From Ktedonobacter sp. (GTDB lineage: Bacteria > Chloroflexota > Ktedonobacteria > Ktedonobacterales > Ktedonobacteraceae): a stretch of DNA of 5,261 nt. The DNA is taken from the NCBI GenBank assembly GCA_003450555.1, contig DMFQ01000445.1, positions 1 through 5,261 of the forward strand. Reading direction: 5' to 3'. This document shows, piece by piece, positions 1 to 5,261 of the stretch. Every line of letters starts with the position of its first letter. The stretch's first letter is position 1. The notes under the pieces were generated by a model. It was not told where the DNA came from, did not search any database, and worked only from the letters and a program-made list of their open reading frames with translations. A program made the position numbers and the translations under genes.

Positions 1-2232
1 GCGCTGATTGGTTTTACCGCGTTGCTGGGCCATAGCCAGAGCGTCAATGAGGCTGCGACTACCAATCTCACTCAATACGTGAATCCTTTTATTGGTAATT
101 CTCCGGGTGGATCCCATTTCGGGTTCAGTGGGGATAGCGGCGATACATTTCCAGGTGCAACTTATCCTATGGGAATGGTTCAATGGAGCCCTGATACTAC
201 GTCAAATCTCCCAGGTGGATACTACTACCCAGATGCCACGATCAAGGGCCTTAGTCTCACCCATTTCAGCGGTCGGGGATGTACGGCATACCAGAATATT
301 CCTTTCATGCCCTATGTCGGTGCAGTCACTGTCTCACCTGCTACCAACCCTTCTCTTTACTATTCTAGTTTCTCACACAGCAACGAGAGCGCGCACCCGG
401 GTTACTACAGCGTACAGCTGGATGGTCCGCATGTCACGGCAGAATTGAGTGTGACCAGGCGTACGGGGATGGGGCAGTTCACCTACCCCGCCTCGACTGC
501 CTCGACGATGATTATCAATGCCGGGGGCAGTATCAACGGAAATACCAATGCCGGTGTGACAATCACGACCAGCAGCAAAGAGGTGACCGGCTTCGATACG
601 AGCACGGTTGGCTGTGGGAGTAATCACTATACACTCTACTTTGTCGCCCAATTTGACCAGGCTTTTACCAACTACGGCACCTGGAATGGAGGAACCGTCA
701 CCTCCGGCTCCACTTCTAGTAGCGGTTCACAGTCCGGCGCATTTATCACCTTCAATACGAATTCGAACCAACTGGTACATGCACAGGTGGGCATCTCCTT
801 CGTCAGTGTCGCCAATGCACAGGTAAACCTGGCAGCTGAGAATGCTAACTTCAATTTCAAAGCGGTTCGTACCAGTGCGGATGCGGCATGGAATGCTCGA
901 CTGAACAGCATACAGGTGCAGGGCGGTACCTCAAATGAGTTGTTCACCTTCTACACGGCGCTTTACCACACCTTCATCCATCCCAACAGCTTCAGCGATG
1001 CCAACGGGCAGTATATAGGTTTCGATGGGCAGGTGCACACGGTTCCCGCCGGCCACATGCAATATGAGGACATTCCCGGGTGGGATGAATACCGTTCTTT
1101 GATCCGCCTGCGGGCGATCCTGGCACCGGCAGAGACCAGTGACATCGCGCAATCGCTGGTGAACGACGCTCAACAAGGTGATGGTCACCTGCCCCGTTGG
1201 GAGCAAGCCAACGCCGACTCACACGGCATGAACGGAGACGATGGCACCATTATTGTGGAAGAAGCCTACGCTTTTGGGGCCAGGAACTTTGACACAGCAG
1301 GTGCGCTGTCGGCGATGATCAATGGTCAGTCGAAGATACGCGAGGGGTTGAGCGATTACCTCAAGCTTGGGTATGTCGCCGCCAGTACTACGGGTAACTC
1401 GGCGGACATCACCCAGGAATACAGCAATGCTGATTTCGCCATTGCTCGCCTCGCGAAAGCACTCGGCGATACGGCGGTTTACACCACCTACCTCAATCGC
1501 TCCAACAACTGGCAGCACGTCTTCAATACAGCCAGCGGCTACATACAGCCGCGCAATAGCGACGGCAGCTGGGCCGCGAACTTTTCTCCCACCAGCGATA
1601 ACGGTTTTCAGGAAGGCGACTCCGCGCAGTACTCCTGGATGCAACCGTTTAACTTGAATGGACTGTTCGGCCTCATGGGTGGCAATACGAAGGTCGTAAG
1701 TCGTCTCGATACCTTCTTTAGCAAGCTCAATGACGGACCCACCAGCCCCTACGCCTTCATGGGCAACGAACCGAGCTTCGAGGTGCCATGGGAGTACGAT
1801 TTCGCCCAGGCCCCTGCACATACGCAAAACGTGATCCGGCAGATACAGATCCAACTCTTTAAAAACGCAACCGGCGGCCTTCCCGGTAACGACGATGGCG
1901 GCGCTATGTCTTCCTGGTATGTCTTTTCAGCAATTGGCCTGTATCCAGAGATTACAGGAGTGGGAGGTTTTGTCATTGGCAGCCCGCTGTTCACTTCGGT
2001 AAAGATACAGCTTGCAGGAGGGCATACGCTCCAGATAAACGCGCCAGGGGCTTCCGACACACGTCCCTATGTGCAGGCCCTGAGCCTTAATGGTAACACG
2101 ACGACGAGCTTGTGGCTGCCATGGAGTACCGTTCAGAAAGGTGCTACGCTCAATTTCACACTGGGCAGCAGTGCTACGAACTGGGGCAGCGGAGTGGGAG
2201 ATACGCCGCCGTCGTACCCGCCGACGGGGTAA
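1..2232 (+). CDS. GH92 family exo-alpha-mannosidase, secreted, 5' end outside window
   Basis: Predicted calcium-dependent GH92 hydrolase that releases mannose from alpha-mannosides such as fungal mannan or N-glycans, acting outside the cell. The frame is open from base 1. The first residues (ALIGFTALLGHSQS) look like the end of a signal peptide, so the true start is upstream; the TTG at 22 is not a convincing start. Numbering from base 22: an N-terminal beta-sandwich domain (about 18-280) carries family signatures YVNPFIG (19-25), DTFPGATYPMGMVQWSPDT (41-59) and LSLTHFSGRGC (77-87). The (alpha/alpha)6 catalytic domain (about 305-720) carries EGDSAQYSW, whose E531 fits the family's general acid, then GNEPSFEVPWEYDF (581-594) and PGNDDGGAMSSWYVFS (621-636). 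The acidic pair D624/D625 lies in the segment that holds the proposed general base. The C-terminus (WGSGVGDTPPSYPPTG) ends as family members usually do, so the 3' end is complete. The gene converges on the 2452-3144 gene and ends before a strong terminator. Family assignment is confident; the linkage specificity cannot be read. Confidence 0.93.
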   Translation, partial: ALIGFTALLGHSQSVNEAATTNLTQYVNPFIGNSPGGSHFGFSGDSGDTFPGATYPMGMVQWSPDTTSNLPGGYYYPDATIKGLSLTHFSGRGCTAYQNIPFMPYVGAVTVSPATNPSLYYSSFSHSNESAHPGYYSVQLDGPHVTAELSVTRRTGMGQFTYPASTASTMIINAGGSINGNTNAGVTITTSSKEVTGFDTSTVGCGSNHYTLYFVAQFDQAFTNYGTWNGGTVTSGSTSSSGSQSGAFITFNTNSNQLVHAQVGISFVSVANAQVNLAAENANFNFKAVRTSADAAWNARLNSIQVQGGTSNELFTFYTALYHTFIHPNSFSDANGQYIGFDGQVHTVPAGHMQYEDIPGWDEYRSLIRLRAILAPAETSDIAQSLVNDAQQGDGHLPRWEQANADSHGMNGDDGTIIVEEAYAFGARNFDTAGALSAMINGQSKIREGLSDYLKLGYVAASTTGNSADITQEYSNADFAIARLAKALGDTAVYTTYLNRSNNWQHVFNTASGYIQPRNSDGSWAANFSPTSDNGFQEGDSAQYSWMQPFNLNGLFGLMGGNTKVVSRLDTFFSKLNDGPTSPYAFMGNEPSFEVPWEYDFAQAPAHTQNVIRQIQIQLFKNATGGLPGNDDGGAMSSWYVFSAIGLYPEITGVGGFVIGSPLFTSVKIQLAGGHTLQINAPGASDTRPYVQALSLNGNTTTSLWLPWSTVQKGATLNFTLGSSATNWGSGVGDTPPSYPPTG
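2209..2227. repeat. Inverted repeat at the 3' end of the mannosidase gene
   Basis: CCGTCG (2209-2214) and CGACGG (2222-2227) form a perfect 6-bp stem with a 7-nt loop, just before the stop codon at 2230-2232. No U-tract follows, so it is not an intrinsic terminator by itself. It may protect the mRNA 3' end or be chance within the codons for PPSYPPTG. Confidence 0.4.
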
Positions 2233-2401
2233 ACCGCTACCTTCGACAAAAGGGTAGTAGCAACTGCACTTGAAAGGTGAACTAAGAGAACCTTTCCCAA
2301 TAGACCGACAGACTCATACCTACTTCATTGCTATGCTTCGTCTTTATTGCTGTCAGGCAGAAAATCTGCCATTTGCACAGAAGATGCATGAAGACTGAGA
2401 T
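2233..2401. other. Convergent intergenic region with small hairpins, no gene
   Basis: I see no credible coding frame here. Three small inverted repeats are present: CTACC (2237-2241) with GGTAG (2253-2257); GAAAGGT (2272-2278) with ACCTTTC (2290-2296), a 7-bp perfect stem with an 11-nt loop; and GGCAGA (2356-2361) with TCTGCC (2365-2370), a 6-bp stem with an AAA loop followed by CATTTGC. None has a proper U-tract. They probably lie in the 3' untranslated part of the mannosidase mRNA, upstream of the main terminator. Confidence 0.5.
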
Positions 2402-2438
2402 ATAAAAAAGGGGCCTGCGCGGCAGGCCCCTTTTTTAT
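2402..2438. terminator. Strong bidirectional intrinsic terminator between convergent genes
   Basis: The two arms, 2402-2418 and 2422-2438, are perfectly complementary over 17 bp with a GCG loop. The core is GGGGCCTGC / GCAGGCCCC, flanked by A6 (2404-2409) and T6 (2431-2436). Read on the plus strand it ends the mannosidase transcript in a U-tract. Read on the minus strand the A6 becomes U6, and it lies 14 bp past the stop of the 2452-3144 gene. One element therefore serves both genes. Confidence 0.93.
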
Positions 2439-2451
2439 GGTGTAATAGCAT

Positions 2452-3144
2452 TTATATATTTACGTGCTCACCCGAGCGGAGGGGGCGAAACTGGGTACCG
2501 TCGTTGATAAAGACTAGCTGTTGATCCTGGATGTGTATGATAAGATCGGGTTTGCCATCGCCGTTGACATCACGAATTTCGGCGGTAACGGGAGTTAGAT
2601 CCTGGCCGTCACCAAATAAGATGGGACCGGGATAGATACGGGCATGTGCCGAATCGCTGCCAGGTAATTCAATGATCTCGATATGGCGGTTCAGGTTCAT
2701 AAAGATAAAATGAGTTGGATTGGTCGCGCTATCGTTATGACCAACTACTGCATCAAGTTGGAAAGTACGAGGACGGCCGTACTGCATATCGTCCTGGTGG
2801 ATATGCCACCACGAGGTGAATGAACTTAAGGCAACAGCAAGCAAGGCCATCACGACCATTCCGATAAGGATGGCCATGAGCGGGAAGTGCCGCTGCTTAT
2901 GCTCTACCTCTGCTACAGGAGCGGTAAGCGCTCTTGATGGTGACCCGTTGGCGTTGACAAGGGGATTGGAGCGACGGCGTTGTATAACGCTGCTCTGTAG
3001 CAGAGGATCGTCCCGAGTATCATGCTCTATTGGCTGTCGATATCTGCGCGCGCTACTGTGACTACGCGTTGTATACAGGTCATCATTGTCTCCGACATCG
3101 TATTCTGCGAACTGAGGCTGTTTCTTTGCCTTCGCCACTTCCAT
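2452..3144 (-). CDS. Single-pass membrane protein with DxNxDGxxD calcium-loop (FG-GAP/VCBS-like) motif, function unknown
   Basis: A 230-residue protein from the start chosen here. An ATG 15 bases further upstream (3159) is in frame but has no ribosome binding site, whereas GGAGGT lies 7 nt before the ATG at 3144. Residues 1-87 are polar and rich in Arg, Lys, Asp and Ser, with clusters such as SSARRYRQP and QRRRSNP, and are probably cytoplasmic and disordered. Residues about 88-109 form one hydrophobic transmembrane helix (core MAILIGMVVMALLAVAL) preceded by KQRH, which predicts N-in topology. The extracytoplasmic domain of about 120 residues ends in DVNGDGKPDLIIHI (192-205). D192, N194, D196 and D200 match the DxNxDGxxD calcium loop of FG-GAP/VCBS and dockerin-like repeats. 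Only one copy is present, whereas such repeats usually occur in series, so a full propeller is unlikely. It resembles uncharacterised Ktedonobacteria proteins as I remember them. It has its own strong promoter, divergent from the tRNA nucleotidyltransferase gene. The gene is almost certainly real; its role is unknown. Confidence 0.85.
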   Translation of the reverse strand: MEVAKAKKQPQFAEYDVGDNDDLYTTRSHSSARRYRQPIEHDTRDDPLLQSSVIQRRRSNPLVNANGSPSRALTAPVAEVEHKQRHFPLMAILIGMVVMALLAVALSSFTSWWHIHQDDMQYGRPRTFQLDAVVGHNDSATNPTHFIFMNLNRHIEIIELPGSDSAHARIYPGPILFGDGQDLTPVTAEIRDVNGDGKPDLIIHIQDQQLVFINDGTQFRPLRSGEHVNI

Positions 3145-3151
3145 GGCCGTG

Positions 3152-3157
3152 ACCTCC
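3152..3157 (-). promoter_or_regulatory. Ribosome binding site deciding the start of the membrane protein gene
   Basis: On the minus strand this reads GGAGGT, a full Shine-Dalgarno match, 7 nt before the ATG at 3144. It overlaps the alternative ATG at 3159, which has only AT-rich sequence upstream. This favours 3144 as the start. Confidence 0.8.
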
Positions 3158-3167
3158 ATATTATTTT

Positions 3168-3239
3168 ATTTAGAACACTTTTTCAACATCATACATGGAA
3201 TGAATGTTCCAGTCAAGTGTTTTTGGCACAATTTAGAAC
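3168..3239. repeat. Direct repeat ATTTAGAAC flanking the minus-strand promoter
   Basis: The 9-mer ATTTAGAAC occurs at 3168-3176 and at 3231-3239. The left copy falls just downstream of the predicted start of the minus transcript. The right copy sits in the spacer of the plus promoter, and its GAAC is the left half of the second 12-mer box. It could be a set of half-sites for one regulator. In AT-rich DNA a chance 9-mer repeat is possible. Confidence 0.4.
3188..3216 (-). promoter_or_regulatory. Sigma70-type promoter for the membrane protein gene
   Basis: On the minus strand, TTGACT (3211-3216) and TATGAT (3188-3193) are each one base from consensus and are separated by an optimal 17-bp spacer. 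The predicted transcription start is near 3181, giving a leader of about 37 nt to the ATG at 3144. The spacer contains the pseudo-palindrome TGGAA-N6-TTCCA, which could be an operator. Confidence 0.75.
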
Positions 3240-3247
3240 GAATGTAC
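3198..3247. promoter_or_regulatory. Paired operator-like 12-mers, one in each promoter spacer
   Basis: GAATGAATGTTC (3198-3209) and GAACGAATGTAC (3236-3247) match at 10 of 12 positions. Each is a pseudo-palindrome of the form GAAY-GAAT-GTWC, one base away from GAAC-N4-GTTC. The first lies inside the 17-bp spacer of the minus promoter and extends to TGGAA-N6-TTCCA. The second lies in the spacer of the plus promoter and abuts its -10 box. This placement suits a repressor that closes both promoters. The motif resembles the Gram-positive LexA box, but neither neighbour is a typical SOS gene, so the regulator is unassigned. Confidence 0.45.
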
Positions 3248-3253
3248 TATAAT
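3223..3253 (+). promoter_or_regulatory. Sigma70-type promoter reading toward the tRNA nucleotidyltransferase gene
   Basis: TTGGCA (3223-3228, one mismatch) and a perfect TATAAT (3248-3253) are separated by 19 bp, slightly longer than ideal. Its -35 box is only 6 bp from that of the divergent minus promoter, so polymerase binding at the two may compete. Transcription would start near 3260 and give a leader of about 315 nt before the ATG at 3576. Confidence 0.6.
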
Positions 3254-3298
3254 TGGGGGAATTGTCTCATTCCAGTCCAGAGAGGGATGTTTGAATCG

Positions 3299-3319
3299 CC
3301 CATAGCCCATAGTACTATG
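3299..3319. repeat. Tandem CCCATAG repeat running into a 12-bp perfect palindrome
   Basis: CCCATAG occurs twice in tandem (3299-3305 and 3306-3312). The second copy overlaps CATAGTACTATG (3308-3319), which is its own reverse complement. It could be a protein-binding site or a short local duplication; nothing shows which. Confidence 0.45.
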
Positions 3320-3343
3320 CTGATTTCATTGATCCTGCCAGCG

Positions 3344-3405
3344 AGGGCGGCGCAAGCGCCCCCACCGCCCTTCCTCACCTCTCCCGCCCCTACGAATCCG
3401 GGGGC
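3344..3405 (+). other. Two consecutive GC-rich hairpins in the leader
   Basis: AGGGCGG (3344-3350) pairs with CCGCCCT (3365-3371) in a 7-bp stem with a 14-nt loop. GCCCC (3386-3390) pairs with GGGGC (3401-3405) in a 5-bp stem with a 10-nt loop. The sequence after each is pyrimidine-rich but not a clean U-tract, so termination would be inefficient. They could be a folded 5' leader or the body of a small RNA; chance pairing in GC-rich DNA is also possible. Confidence 0.35.
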
Positions 3406-3457
3406 ATTCCTTCCCACTTACACCAATACCTACTCCTGGGGCATAATTTCATCCTCT

Positions 3458-3485
3458 TTAACCCTGGGCCTGAACATGATACAAT
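3458..3485 (+). promoter_or_regulatory. Weak second promoter candidate for the tRNA nucleotidyltransferase gene
   Basis: TTAACC (3458-3463, 4 of 6) and TACAAT (3480-3485, 5 of 6) are separated by 16 bp. Transcription would start near 3492, leaving a leader of about 84 nt that skips the GC-rich hairpins. The -35 match is poor, so this is tentative. Confidence 0.3.
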
Positions 3486-3575
3486 ACTGCCATTACAAAA
3501 TAGGGATAAGCGGGAGTAGGATGCAATGCAAGGCATTATAACATACTATGCCTGAAGCGGATACAAAAGTTTTAC

Positions 3576-4946
3576 ATGTTAGAAAAAATTACTATGCTGG
3601 CCGAGGCTTTTCGCGCACAGCATAAACAACTGTATATAGTAGGTGGTACGGTACGTGATGTGCTGCTCCATCGAGAGCAATCCAATGATGCTGACCTGGC
3701 TACCGATGCGCAACCAGATGAGATCAAACGGTTGGTGGCACCAACACGTCCCAGTGCAGTGATCCTGGTGGGCGAGCGTTTTGGCACCGTGCGCCTGCAT
3801 TATGGGAGTGATATTGTCGAGATTACCACGTTTCGCACCGAGCGTTATAATCCGGAATCACGTAAACCGGAAGTCTGCTTCGGCACGCGTTTAGAAGATG
3901 ACCTGCTCAGGCGCGACTTTACGATCAATGCGCTGGCACGCGACCCCCTCAATGGCCATATCATCGATCTCTTTGAGGGGCAACAGGACCTTGAAAGCCA
4001 TCTTTTACGCGCAGTCGGCAATGAGCCAGACAAGCGCTTTGATGAAGATCCACTGCGCCTGTTGCGGGCAGTACGCTTCGCGGCTCAACTTGACTTCACG
4101 ATTGAGCCACAGACACGGCGTTCGATCTTACGGCAGGCTGCAAAACTGCAAAAGATCAGTCGCGAACGTATTCGCGACGAGATGAATAAACTGCTCACAT
4201 CTCCACATCCTGCGAAGGGACTTGATCTGCTGGTGGAGCTGGGCTTGATGGAATGGATCATCCCAGAAGTACTAGAGCTGCGGGGCGTCAGCCAGCAGCA
4301 GACGCGTGCCGTCTCTTCCAAGGATGTTTATGCACACGTGCTGCGCGTGGTGGAACGTTCGTCTCCACGATTAGCGACGCGCTGGAGCGCGCTGCTGCAC
4401 GATATTGCCAAGCCTCGCACTAAGAGTATCGAAGAGAATAAAATACACTTTTTTGGACACGAGGACGTGGGAGCATACATGGCGCGAGATATCCTTAAGC
4501 GCTTGCATTTTGACCGGGATTTCATTGAAAGTGTCTCGCGGATAGTACGGCTGCACATGCGAACAAACGCCTATACCAGCGACTGGACTGATGGAGCAGT
4601 ACGGCGTCTCATGCTGGAGGGTGGCGAGGTTCTACCCGATTTACTGGATCTTTCGCGCGCTGACATTACGAGCTATCGAGCAGATAAAATCTCGCGAGCG
4701 GCCGCCCGCGTGTTAGAGCTGGAAGAGCGCTGCCAGAGGCTTAAAGAAGAGGCGGAGCGCGTCCCCTTGAAGAGTCCGCTTGATGGCAATGAATTAATGG
4801 CGCTTTTTGATCGCAGCCCTGGACCATGGCTGCGTCCAATTAAAGACCATCTACTTGGCCTGGTTATCGATGGTGTACTTTCGCCCGATAACAAAGAAGA
4901 GGCGGCACGAATCGCGCGCGAGCTACTGGAGAAAGCAGAGCAATGA
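3576..4946 (+). CDS. cca: CCA-adding tRNA nucleotidyltransferase, class II, with HD domain
   Basis: Cytoplasmic enzyme that adds or repairs the 3'-terminal CCA of tRNAs from CTP and ATP without a nucleic acid template. The 456-residue protein contains all expected elements. The nucleotidyltransferase head has GGTVRD (23-28) and the metal-binding DADLAT (D38, D40), then LRRDFTINA (111-119). The EDxxR nucleobase-recognition motif is E157-D158-P-L-R161, followed by LLRAVRFA. A helical tRNA-binding region follows, then an HD domain with H254, LLHDIAKP (H275-D276), GHED (H295) and H327. The C-terminal segment LDGNELMALFDRSPGPWLR (402-420) is typical of the family, so the gene looks complete. The ATG at 3576 has no clear Shine-Dalgarno sequence; a second in-frame ATG at 3594 is no better. 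Whether it adds all of CCA or only CC or A cannot be settled from motifs. HD domains in some relatives carry phosphohydrolase activity, which may apply here. The next gene follows on the same strand after 100 bp. Confidence 0.95.
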   Translation: MLEKITMLAEAFRAQHKQLYIVGGTVRDVLLHREQSNDADLATDAQPDEIKRLVAPTRPSAVILVGERFGTVRLHYGSDIVEITTFRTERYNPESRKPEVCFGTRLEDDLLRRDFTINALARDPLNGHIIDLFEGQQDLESHLLRAVGNEPDKRFDEDPLRLLRAVRFAAQLDFTIEPQTRRSILRQAAKLQKISRERIRDEMNKLLTSPHPAKGLDLLVELGLMEWIIPEVLELRGVSQQQTRAVSSKDVYAHVLRVVERSSPRLATRWSALLHDIAKPRTKSIEENKIHFFGHEDVGAYMARDILKRLHFDRDFIESVSRIVRLHMRTNAYTSDWTDGAVRRLMLEGGEVLPDLLDLSRADITSYRADKISRAAARVLELEERCQRLKEEAERVPLKSPLDGNELMALFDRSPGPWLRPIKDHLLGLVIDGVLSPDNKEEAARIARELLEKAEQ

Positions 4947-5000
4947 TCGAGCAAGAAACACTCTTAAGATGAGGTGAATCCAGTCAACGGCTGGCTCGAT
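4946..5000. repeat. Inverted repeats in the gap after cca, possible weak terminator
   Basis: ATCGAGC (4946-4952) and GCTCGAT (4994-5000) are perfect inverted repeats 41 nt apart. Nested inside is CCAGTC (4980-4985) with GGCTGG (4989-4994), a 6-bp stem including one G-T pair and an AAC loop. TTTACTTT follows shortly after 5000. This could attenuate read-through into the next gene, but it is far weaker than the 2402-2438 terminator. I see no convincing promoter in 4947-5034. Confidence 0.3.
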
Positions 5001-5034
5001 TTACTTTCCAATCCATAAGGATATTTCCGCAGAA

Positions 5035-5039
5035 AAGGA
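5035..5039 (+). promoter_or_regulatory. Ribosome binding site for the gene at 5047
   Basis: AAGGA lies 7 nt before the ATG at 5047, within AGAAAAGGAT. The spacing and match support translation from that ATG and on the plus strand. Confidence 0.65.
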
Positions 5040-5046
5040 TTCAACC

Positions 5047-5261
5047 ATGACAAAGGCGAATAAACAGGGGCCACAAGGACCGCAAAAGAAGGTTGGCTCC
5101 TCACCCAAGCCAACCGAAGCCAAAAAAATAGATACAAGGGCGACAGGTAATGACCTGATGGTCACGCCTAAAAGCACCTCTGTGGCGAATAAAAGCAAGC
5201 AGGGTGCAAGAAGCAATCGGCCACGCGTTGGCGGTACGGCCTTGCCAGGCGCGAAATCCAC
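5047..5261 (+). CDS. Basic, low-complexity N-terminus of an unidentified protein, 3' end outside window
   Basis: The frame stays open from the ATG at 5047 to the window edge (71 codons visible). A Shine-Dalgarno AAGGA at good spacing supports the start. The visible part begins MTKANKQGPQGPQKKVGSSP and is rich in Lys, Arg, Gly, Ser, Thr, Pro and Gln, with only three acidic residues. It has no aromatic residue and no cysteine. It therefore looks disordered and strongly positively charged. Such a tail could precede a membrane helix, bind nucleic acid or lead into a folded domain; the domain that would tell lies outside the window. It follows cca by 100 bp on the same strand and might share its transcript. 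An open frame exists on the opposite strand, but the ribosome binding site and composition favour this one. I do not recognise the family. Confidence 0.65.
   Translation, partial: MTKANKQGPQGPQKKVGSSPKPTEAKKIDTRATGNDLMVTPKSTSVANKSKQGARSNRPRVGGTALPGAKS

Larger units (their letters stand above)
3260..3575 (+). other. Long leader region upstream of the tRNA nucleotidyltransferase gene, no confident gene
   Basis: About 315 bases lie between the plus promoter and the next start codon. The region holds a tandem repeat with a palindrome (3299-3319), two GC-rich hairpins (3344-3371 and 3386-3405) and a weaker second promoter candidate (3458-3485). An in-frame stretch from the ATG at 3287 to 3541 would encode 84 residues, beginning MFESPIAHSTMLISLILPAR and then proline-rich. 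It lacks a spaced ribosome binding site and any family resemblance, so I do not call it a gene. No known riboswitch class or tRNA is recognised. Confidence 0.5.

Noticed and set aside
1219..1854. Open frame of 211 codons on the minus strand inside the mannosidase gene
   Set aside because: It lies fully antisense to conserved GH92 catalytic sequence, shows no recognisable domain and is best explained as a shadow of the real gene.
2356..2370. Second intrinsic terminator GGCAGA-AAA-TCTGCC
   Set aside because: The hairpin is short and followed by CATTTGC rather than a U-tract. The strong terminator at 2402-2438 makes it unnecessary.
3198..3247. Firm call of LexA (SOS) boxes
   Set aside because: Both 12-mers miss the GAAC-N4-GTTC form by one base and neither neighbouring gene is a typical SOS gene. 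I keep it as an operator-like repeat without naming the regulator.
3386..3410. tRNA T-arm-like sequence (CCCCTACGAATCCGGGG)
   Set aside because: It vaguely resembles a T-stem and loop with GAATC, but no acceptor, D or anticodon arm can be folded around it.
3287..3541. Possible 84-residue proline-rich protein on the plus strand
   Set aside because: The ATG has purines only directly against it and no properly spaced ribosome binding site. There is no positively charged n-region before the mildly hydrophobic start, and the frame overlaps the hairpins and promoter candidate. It looks like untranslated leader.
5001..5261. Open minus-strand frame with hydrophobic stretches opposite the last gene
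   Set aside because: The plus frame has a ribosome binding site at correct spacing and a natural start. The hydrophobic look of the minus frame is what arises opposite Lys/Gly/Pro-rich codons.
1..5261. CRISPR array, insertion sequence or prophage features
   Set aside because: No spaced repeat series, transposase, terminal inverted repeats or integrase sequence is visible.

Overview
The window holds four protein-coding regions, two of them cut by the window edges. Mid-range GC content, long regulatory spacers, a secreted GH92 mannosidase, a Chloroflexota-like HD-containing CCA-adding enzyme and a single-pass protein with a DxNxDGxxD loop together suggest a heterotrophic soil bacterium. Ktedonobacteria (Chloroflexota) is my best guess. 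This rests on remembered family resemblance, not on a search, so confidence is moderate to low.

Layout. (1) Bases 1-2232 (+) encode a secreted glycoside hydrolase family 92 exo-alpha-mannosidase. Its N-terminus lies outside the window and the visible start looks like the tail of a signal peptide. (2) Bases 2233-2451 are a convergent intergenic region with several small hairpins and one very strong bidirectional terminator at 2402-2438. (3) Bases 2452-3144 (-) encode a membrane-anchored protein of unknown function. It has a long basic cytoplasmic tail, one transmembrane segment and an extracytoplasmic domain with a calcium-loop motif. (4) Bases 3145-3575 are a divergent regulatory region. It has two back-to-back sigma70-type promoters, a near-identical 12-mer in the spacer of each, and a leader of about 315 nt with GC-rich hairpins ahead of the next gene. 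(5) Bases 3576-4946 (+) encode a full-length class II tRNA nucleotidyltransferase (CCA-adding enzyme) with an HD domain. (6) After a 100-bp gap, 5047-5261 (+) is the N-terminus of an unidentified, very basic, probably disordered protein that runs off the right edge.

The genes do not form an obvious pathway. The mannosidase is an isolated secreted enzyme converging on the membrane protein. The membrane protein and the tRNA nucleotidyltransferase are divergent and may share control through the paired 12-mers. The last gene may be co-transcribed with the nucleotidyltransferase gene. I found no mobile element, CRISPR array, tRNA or rRNA. The most interesting signal is the paired operator-like element in the divergent promoter region. 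No clearly novel multi-gene system is visible.
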